From the NCBI GenBank assembly GCA_003640385.1, contig RCAB01000208.1:29528-93527 (forward strand): a DNA stretch of 64,000 nucleotides. Reading direction: 5' to 3'. The DNA comes from Setaria digitata (taxonomy: Eukaryota; Nematoda; Chromadorea; Rhabditida; Setariidae). This document shows, piece after piece, positions 55,565-64,000 of the stretch (positions are counted from its first letter, which is position 1; every line of letters starts with the position of its first letter). The position numbers and the translations under genes are program-made. The notes under the pieces are model-generated. The model was not told the origin of the DNA, searched no databases, and worked only from the letters and a program-made list of their open reading frames with translations.

Positions 55565-58500
55565 ATGTTAGCTGATATGACGAATAAAAAGACGAAGAAA
55601 AAGAAAAAGCCTAATCGTCAAGCTAAAATTGGCCAACAACCTTGTCGATTATACAACAACAACAACAACAACAGCAGCAGTAGAGACAACAACAACAACA
55701 ACAACACCTCATCATCATCATCATCCTCTGTTCCGGTACTGATTCCAGAATAATTTCGGATCTTATTTTAATATATATACGTGTACAAGTGAATCGAAAA
55801 ATATTGATTTATTTTTTGATTCTTGAATTTTTTTTTTTTGTATATTACTATTTAACTAATAAGTCACAAAATAGATGATCATTTTATTTTATTTTATTTT
55901 ATTTTATTAATAAAATATTTTTGCTTTATTTTCAAAACATAACAAATTGAATGAGATAAGAAGTTCATGATTAATGCTTAATTAAAGTAATTCTAGAATG
56001 AATCGATAAATGAAGTTTGTACAGAAACAGGTGAAGAAAGTGTTGCGGAATTGAGTGAAAAAGTAAATGATAAAATTGATAAATGCAAAGGTGATGATGG
56101 TGATAATGCTGATAGCTTATTAACGATCGATTTCTATCCATTTGCATATTCCCTTCATGATGATCAATTGTCAGTTAGATGCTGGTATTGCCTTGCAAAA
56201 GTTGACACACTTAAGTAATCATTTTTAAATGTTTTATTTTCTCATTTATTGAATAATTAAAAAAAAAAAATCAGTCATTTCCATTCATTAAGTTAATGCT
56301 TTAATTGGATGACAGAAAAATAATTCATCGAAGCTGTAAAATACATTTGAAAAAGCATATTTTCACTTACTTTCTCAACTTTTCGCTCTATTATTTGAAT
56401 CACTGAGAATGCCACCTTATTGTAGACGTTGTCATGCATGTCATCAAGGAATGTTTTGCAATGAGAAATGTCAAACATTGGGATGGAAGGATCACCGATC
56501 AGAATGTAAAGCTTTGAAAACTTCTAATACGATACCCAATATTGAAGTACGCTTACTGGGCCGAATTGTCACACGTTACAAGGTCTATTATATCATAAAT
56601 TACCATAAATTTATCATGAAATTCGTATCATAAGTTCAATTTCATATTTGATTGAGATAGAAATTTAAAAAAAAAAAAAAAAAAAACCATTATAACTGAT
56701 GATATAATTTTAGGCAATTAAATTAGGCAGAGATAAGCAAGATAGTAATTTCTACACGGACCGTACATCCAAACGTTCCATCATGGATATTTGGTCTCAC
56801 ACCAATCTCATCAGACAAGATCCAACTGCCATGAAAAAATTCAATGGTGAGAATTCATATCAAAATTAGAAGTGGATTTGTTCTTCAATTTTCAATGAAT
56901 TTTATGCAGTGAGAATGAAGATTTTCTGCATGTATGTAAATTTGATACTTAATTAGTCTAATGCTACCAAAAGGTGTTGAACAAATTAAAATGTAGGCTT
57001 TATGTGTACATGTATGTAGTAGCATAGATCCAGTCAAGGTAAGCATAAATAATTTGGAATTACAGAGTTTATTTAAAGGGATTTACGGTGATCTTCTTGC
57101 ATTCTATGGGTCGAAATCAATGGTCAGTAAAGATGAAGTGTTCGAGCTACATTGTCGGAACTACATTAATCGACATGCAATTAGTGATTGTGATTACCTT
57201 CAGGTAAGACCTTAATTTTGTGTGGTAGTTAATTGGTGACTTTGACGTGATTTTCCACTAGGCTATTTCATGAACATACTTCTTGAGAAAGACTCGAGGT
57301 GTTCGTTTTGAAATCATTAATGTTAATTGATTATCAATGTTAATTGCTGGCAATTTAATTGAAATAATGTTATTTCATAAGGTAATTTCGTAGCTAATCA
57401 CTACTTGTCCTAGTTTGCCATGATAAATATTCATCTTAAAAATCCAGCAAAAGCTAAAAATTGAAATTAGTTAAATGAATCTTAAATAAATTATAAAAAC
57501 TCGTAATTTTAATGATGAAATTTTTAGGAAATTGGTAAAGGTTTATATCTTGACCTATGCGCCTATGATCACAGTTGTCGCCCAAATACATTATATACAT
57601 GTAATGGCTTTATTGCGACATTACGTGGCCTTACAGCTACCGTTAATTTGCAAAATCTTAACTCAACTTATTACTCTTATATAGATTTAATCAAGTAAAT
57701 ATTTCCTACACTTTTCGCGTTTCTGTTATTGTGATATTGATTTCATTATTTGGCATTATTTTTTTTTTTTTTTGCAGTACGACGCAACAACGACGTAAAC
57801 TTCTGAAGGATACGTGGTATTTTGAGTGTCATTGCGAACGTTGTGATGATCCCAACGATGCTCTATTATCATCAATTTTATGTCCAAATTGTCCAGTAAA
57901 TTGTCCTTTTTTTTTTTTTTTTGTTTGTTATTTCAAAAATTTCCAATTTTCACTTACAAAATGCATTTGTTTTCTTTTCTTTTGAAAGTTCATGTTGATT
58001 CATAGTTTACTTATGGTTAGTCATTTCTTAAATACATTGTAAAAAGTGATTTTTTTAACTTGTAAGGAAAAAAGATTGACTTTCAGATTCATCATTAATA
58101 TTGAATTGCTTATATTTTTTGCACTATATAAATTACTTTTTTTATTATTTACTCATTTTTCTTGTTAAGTTGTTTTTAAATTAGTGAAATTTTAATTTTG
58201 ATGCACCTTGTGAGTGATAGAATTGCAGGACAAAAGAGAATCTTTATGTATATTTGGTGATGTACCTTACAAAGATCGAAATACTCAGATAATAACCTGT
58301 CCAAAATGTCATAGCAAAGTGTCACCGGAATATGTTGTTGAAGCAATAACAGCTATGCGTTTTGTCGATAAAATTGTCGAGAACGATGAAGTGCAAAAGG
58401 TTAATTATTAATTTAGCGGAGGAAATAATTTCTATTTAATAATTTTGCAGAAATATTTGCGTGGAAAAGTTGACTAATCATCGTTGTTTTTTTCCTGTAA

Positions 58501-59800
58501 AATGTCAAAACTTTGCTAATTTTTTTTTGCTTTTTGCTTTTGAATCCTTATTAGTCAAGTACTTCCTGTCTTATTAATTTAGTATTTAATAATATAAATT
58601 GTTGCTGAATTTAATGTTCCACTGATTATGCAGACCCATATATTATATATAAAATACTAACAGACTTCTTGTACTCTTAGCAATTTGTAGGTTCTTTTTT
58701 TTTCCTAACACTCCCAGGTAAAATTATCAATTTATAGATTTAAAGAAAATTTGGCTGTAAAAAGGAAGTTAATAAATATTCTGAATTTTATTACTCTTTT
58801 TTTAAAATTACATTCAAGGTCTCAGTTATAAGTTTCATATTGGTTTTTGTTATTATTTGAGTATTTTCATTTGTTATAAATGGAGTATGTCTCATTTTTC
58901 AGATGTCGCATGCGGAAAGTATTAGATTTTTGACTGGTTTAAAAAAACGCTTCAGTGAATTGTTGCCAAAAGTAAATGTATTTTTATGCAAAATTATCCA
59001 GGTTTGTTGATTATTTAATTTTTCAAATTTTACAGCTTCATTTTACAACTTTTTGCAGCTCTAACTTTTTACAGCATTTTTTTTTCTTTTTTTTTTTTGA
59101 CTTTTACAACTTCGTTAATATCTCCTTTTTTCTCTGTTACTATCAGAAGTTTCAAGCAAACAGAAAATGCTAGGAGCTAGTGAGTTTAAAAAAAAAAAAT
59201 CAAATTGATGGCAACTTCTGACCCTAGAATGTCGGTTTATCCAAATTTCTTGGATCGCTTAAAATATTTTGAATCATTAATGCAACTTCTTTTTTTTGTT
59301 TAGTTGCTAATTCCACTAATTGATGTATCAGACTGTCGTCAATTGCTTGATTTACATCTGGAAGCAGAAGAATGCGTCCGCTTTTGTTTTCCGTATAATC
59401 ATCCGGCTGTTGGCATTCATTATCGTAGTATTGCTACTTTCTATCTCAGGTAAATGATTTGTATTTAATTTAAACATCTCATTTTTTTGAGTTAATTTGC
59501 TGTTAATTTAATTACAGGTGCAAACAGCCACATCGAGCTTTACTTTACTGTAAAAAAGCATATGAAATCGTACGATTTACGTTGGGCCCAAAACATCCGA
59601 TGACTATTGAAACGGATGGCATTTTGAAGGATGCATCGCATGAAGTTCAAGAAGCGAAGAAATTAATATTCGGCAAAAAACTTGACAGCAACTTATCCAA
59701 TAACGTAATTCTTGACTTGGTGTTTGTTATTATATTCATACTACTACTGATTATCAGTTTAATGAATTTAATTTTTATCGATAGGTTAGCAGAGTGTTAA
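55565..59800 (+). CDS. SMYD-family (SET + MYND) methyltransferase-like protein with C-terminal membrane anchor
   Basis: Exons 55565-55735, 55997-56214, 56408-56582, 56714-56846, 57079-57203, 57528-57694, 57778-57895, 58229-58399, 58903-58971 (or 59001), 59304-59449 and 59518-59800 join in phase to 591 residues. SMYD proteins methylate lysines on histones and cytosolic proteins. Seen in order: a Lys-rich, then Asn/Ser-repeat N-terminus (1-57); the start of the split SET domain (PFAYSL, 105-110); a complete MYND zinc finger (C119, C122, C135, C138, C147, C151, H159, C163); SET core GKGLYLDLCAYDHSCRPN (277-294); the SYIDLIN strand with Y325; post-SET cysteines ECHCERC (346-352) plus a CPNC/CPKC pair; helical C-terminal repeats; and a final hydrophobic span at about 561-585. 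Oddities: Asp288 replaces the usual Asn of NHSC, and the tail anchor is not typical of the family. Exon 1 is joined through a weaker donor (GTACTG). Confidence 0.9.
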
Positions 59801-62417
59801 ATTTAAAACAAAATAATTAGATAGCCGATAATGTAAATTTTATTTTAAGACCAATGCACGGTTTCACGGATTGCCCTGAATAAGGAAATAGAAAAGTTGG
59901 AGTAATATGGGAAGACTTAACCGGAAAGTCTAGAGCTAGAAGGCAGTGATTGGCAAGTAAGCAAATGAAAGAATCGGAAACTTTTTTGCTACCTTTTTAA
60001 AGTTAAAAAGAGAATAAATTGGTCAATTGATCCCATGAATTTCAGGTATTAAAATGAATTAAACACAGAAGGATTGTTATACCGGAAACGTTGTTAAATG
60101 GGTAATAATGTGGTGATATGATAAGTGGTAGTGATATATTGGAGATAACTGGCTTCCAGAAGTATTTGCATTTTTCAATTTTAATTTCATCCTAACTTAA
60201 GTGCAAAATTAAAGAGCAGTTTTTCGCGCATAATTTTTCAAGTTGCATTGATTAACTGAGTCAAGTAATTTAGAAAAATTGGTATATTTTGCAGTCAGTA
60301 CTATATATACCTATCTATTATTAATTATTGCTTAATTAGTGTCATCATCTTTGATCACTGTTGATTGAACTAGTGTTGTGGCCTAGTTCAAAAAAAAGAA
60401 TATTACGAGATAGTCTGATTGTTCTTTTATTGAAAAATAGTTATATACGCCACAATGTATCAAAGTAGTGAAGTGAAGTTCTTATTGCTTTTTATTTACA
60501 AAAAAGATAGTTTAATTAAATTTTTGATTCTCCTAATTCCTTTTTTTTTTCACTCTTGCAATAAACCGATTAAATGTCTCCCCATTTTTTTTTTTCCAAA
60601 GTTCTGTAAAATTAGCAAATTATCATATTTCGTGCCTTTTTATTATTTCAAAATTTCCAGTCAAATCTGTTTATAAAATTAAAAACTGTCACTGATTATT
60701 GCCTGATTAATTTCGCTTTCATTTCGTGCCGATTATTTTCCAAATTAGTTTGATAATTTTCATTCAACTTTATGATATACTGCTCATGAAGGATCATTTC
60801 TAATCATATGAAATAAAAGATATGATTGACATTGTCAATTTTTTTTCGCTTATTTTTTGAATAAAAATATTCAAGAAACAACAAACAAATAAATAAATAT
60901 GCCACACCCGTTTGAATGCTTCTCGATGTTTTATCATCCTTCCATTTATGTTATCACTTCAATTAAAACTGATTGAATATTGTCTTAAAGATGGAGCTTC
61001 GTAAAAAAAAAAAACATTCCCATTAGCAACAGAAATTAACTTAGTCCTAAAATTTTTCACGCGTAAATCCATTTATGCATTGCAATTCTGTTCTCATTTT
61101 CCGCCCTTTCCATTACAACTAGCAACTCTCTAGGATGCTGAATTTATCTCCCTTCCTTCTCTCACATAATATTTTAAATAAAGTTTTTGTTGCTTCTTTT
61201 TTTCTTTTTACACTAATAGTTCGCAAATTTGACCGAAAATTTTTTTGGGAGATTGAAATTGTTCGAAATTTCGGCCAATGTGCATTTCTGTTCGTAAAAC
61301 TTCATCCTCTCACTTTGGTTTACTTTCGCCCCAGAAAGTTATTACTGATTGTTAATGAGAAGTAGCTGCTATCTAAATAATCGCATTATATAAGATAATG
61401 ATTAATCACATCATTAAGAAATTTCAGATATCAGTTATGATGTAGTCATGTATCCAATATCCACCTACTAAATTTGGTATATTTACGATTAAAAATCCAT
61501 CCAAATTTTTGACACTAAAGAAAAAAATACAATGAAAAGCAGGATGGATAAATATTTAACGATGAAAATTCAAAAGCAAAACCAGTCTGGCCATTTTTGG
61601 GTGCAATAAAGTGAAGGGGAAGAGTGCCAATAAAAATTATCACCTGGAAGGTAAAGTGCTTTGATGTGAGAGATTTTTCGAAACCACCAACATTCAATTA
61701 AGCTGTAATGTGTGAGAAAACAGCTGATCAATGGGACATTTTTTTTTTCCAAATTTAAAACTTCATAATCAGCAGAGAGTACCTACACATATACAATCAA
61801 ATCAATTTGTTTAGCAATTCGTAGAAGTATAAATTGATAATTTCTGGATAATAAAAGAAAAATTCCAGCATTGTTCAGGAAAAGAGAGACAGTGAGAGAG
61901 AAAAAAAAAGTTGGGAGGGAGAAATGAGACGGTAAAAATGTGGATAGAAGAGGTTGAATAAGAAGGAAGGAGAAAGTTCCCTCAAACTACTCATGAAAAT
62001 TAATTATTTGTATTTAAGACGGCATACAAAATCATTCGCGACTGATCAACGGAAGAAAATGAAATAATCACGAGTAAGCAACAAGTCGATAACTAAATGA
62101 AATTCGATTTTTAAAATATCAACTAATTATCATAAAAAATAAAAGGAAAAAAAAAAACGAAAACAAATTTAAATCTATATTGCTGGTTTTTTTTTTTTAC
62201 CTTATGCATATCAAAAAAAAAAGGAAGAAAAGGAAGGGGAAGAAAAAAGGTTTAAAAAAAGTAAAAAGGTTAATTTTTTACGACGCTTTTTTCAAGCAGT
62301 CATTTGCAGTCTGTATCGTGATTTTATTTTAGGTAGAAGCAGCTCATTCGAATAATAAATATATATTTCGAATAAACCGCTGCTAGAGGTTTAATTTTAA
62401 GTACGGATTTTCGCCGA

Positions 62418-62455
<38 letters not shown>

Positions 62456-64000
62456 NTATATTTCAGTAAAAAGAGGGAAAAATGAGCAAAAAAAAAAAGG
62501 AAAAGAAGGAAAATGATTTTTTTTTTCTCATTTTTTTAAAAATAAAGGAAATTTCTTTCTTCTACTACAACTAAATTTACAATTTCGCTAGTCTAGAAGG
62601 AAATCAAATACAAAGAACTTAGTGATTATTTGAATATAGTTATCAAAAACATTTCAGAAAGAAAAAATTACAATGCTTCTACAGATTTAAAAAAAAAAAA
62701 AAAAATTTAACAGATGTAAAAAAAGCATCCCATCAATCTCAAGCAATAAATGTGGTAGTATAAACTTCCTTTTTTTTTTTTTTTGTTTTCTTCACCAGCA
62801 AAAATCAAAAAATATCGCGAATGAAATACTTTTCGCACGAGCACAAATGAACATTGAATAAATAAAAATCACTGCGTAAATAAAATACTGATTTGAATGC
62901 TTGAGAGATGAAGAAAGACAGTAATGCAATTAATTATTCCACTTAATAAATTGATTGAAACTATAAAAAACAAAAAAAAAAAAAAACCAAATCTTCACAA
63001 AGAGCATTGCTTTTAAATTATTCAAAAATCAATTTGAAACGAAAAATAAATAAAAGTATTTTGAGTAAAAAAAGAAAAAGAAATCATCGGTATCAGGAAC
63101 AATACTTATAACTTACTGAATAAATGGATTATCTTTAATAAAATAAGAAATGATTTCACTGCAGTAAAGAGAAAATGAGAGCTGAAAGCGTCAATAACTC
63201 ATAAAACAGAAACTTCAGAACTTATAATAATAAATGTTATGCAGAATAAAAAAGTGTTTCTTTGGAATAGAAAAAAAAAAAAAAGGAAAAAAGATGCTAA
63301 TTAATTGTTAAAGCAGCAATAGCATAGTGGCGTCGCTAATAGCAGTCGTACCAAAAGAAAAAAAAAAAAAAAATGAACGAAATGATAGAAAATTTTAGAA
63401 TTCTGGAATTAAAAGATTGCAACTTTCCAGATGAATACTTGAATTAATAGAATCTTATTATGCAGTGAAGAGACAAAACAACAGTTCCACCAAACTATCT
63501 AGAAGAATAACAGAAGCCACTGCATTACAAAAATCTCATCAATCAGTAAACATATAAACCCCTCAGTTATAATTTAAATTTTTGAACATTCGAATTAAGA
63601 GGATAGAACTTTACATTATCCTCTCAAACAGTAAGCAATTTGCTTGGAACTTTCCATTAATATTATAAGTGTATACACTAATGAGCCAATTTCTCATAAC
63701 AATGTCGCAGTAATTACAACTAAGTGATGTGCAATTAATTACTGCGAAGTAATCCATAAAAATTCATATCTGCCAAACTAAATAGGAAACATACTTTACC
63801 AAAATCCTAAATTGAATGCCACACATCGTACACTGAAAAACAATCTATAACAGTTTCGACAACAGATTCATGATAAAGTCAGCGATTATCATCATGTTTC
63901 AACGAGATAAACTACACTGATAAAAATGTTCAAATATACACTTCTCACATTTGAATATTCATTTTTTTTTTCGTCAAAATTTCAAAAAAAAAAAAAAAAG
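59801..64000. other. Downstream AT-rich DNA, no gene recognised
   Basis: Follows the SMYD stop codon. It contains likely 3' UTR with AATAAA-like signals from about 60010, many homopolymers and a contig join after a poly(A) (N at 62456). Open frames near 61135-61365 and 61515-61752 lack splice or family support. Confidence 0.5.

Noticed and set aside
57061..57078. Starting SMYD exon 5 at the stronger TTACAG acceptor (57065)
   Set aside because: That choice shifts frame or meets a TAA; the AAAG at 57078 restores KFNGIYGDLL, matching the family.
61135..61752. ORFs of 60-76 codons on both strands
   Set aside because: No splice support, no family resemblance and contradictory frames.

Overview
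The window reads as AT-rich nuclear DNA of a nematode, most like a spirurid or filarial parasite, although the species cannot be fixed from sequence alone. The reasons are small exons split by introns of about 0.1-2.9 kb, short T-rich acceptors ending TTTCAG, TTTTAG or TTACAG, frequent GTTAGT and GTAAGT donors, dense poly(A)/poly(T) runs, and animal-only protein families. No tRNA, rRNA, CRISPR array or transposase was recognised. Six single N bases (4036, 4357, 17914, 35396, 48897, 62456) mark contig joins in simple sequence; two of them are flanked by copies of the same sequence, so part of the apparent repetition is assembly artefact.

Layout. 1-670: last exon of a plus-strand gene that begins outside the window. 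671-6864: intergenic DNA, GC-richer and full of microsatellites up to about 2.5 kb, then very AT-rich. 6865-15777 (minus): a complete prominin-family five-span membrane protein, about 834 codons in 17 exons. 16676-37061: a 20 kb stretch with one candidate two-exon small membrane protein (21150-23655, plus), scattered coding-like islands, a 15-bp minisatellite and a field of GGTACC stem-loops. 37062-45054 (plus): a complete tyramine/octopamine-type amine receptor, 436 codons in 8 exons. Its second intron holds a giant AAT tract and a 58-bp inverted repeat, and its fourth exon has a 100-bp tandem partial duplication. 46684-49617: two tentative small minus-strand genes and one uninterrupted 129-codon plus-strand ORF. 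50274-53439 (minus): a complete MAP kinase kinase of the MKK3/4/6 class, 352 residues in 10 exons, with a probable spliced-leader acceptor two bases before its ATG. 55565-59800 (plus): a SMYD (SET+MYND) protein, 591 codons in 11 exons, with an unusual C-terminal membrane anchor and an Asp in the SET cofactor motif. 59801-64000: no gene recognised.

The four firm genes (prominin, amine receptor, MAPKK, SMYD) do not form one pathway. The MAPKK and SMYD genes are divergently transcribed from a shared 2.1 kb region that contains a pair of nuclear-receptor half-sites and a long purine (GA) tract. All exon limits were derived by eye from reading phase, splice consensus and family similarity; no database search was run.
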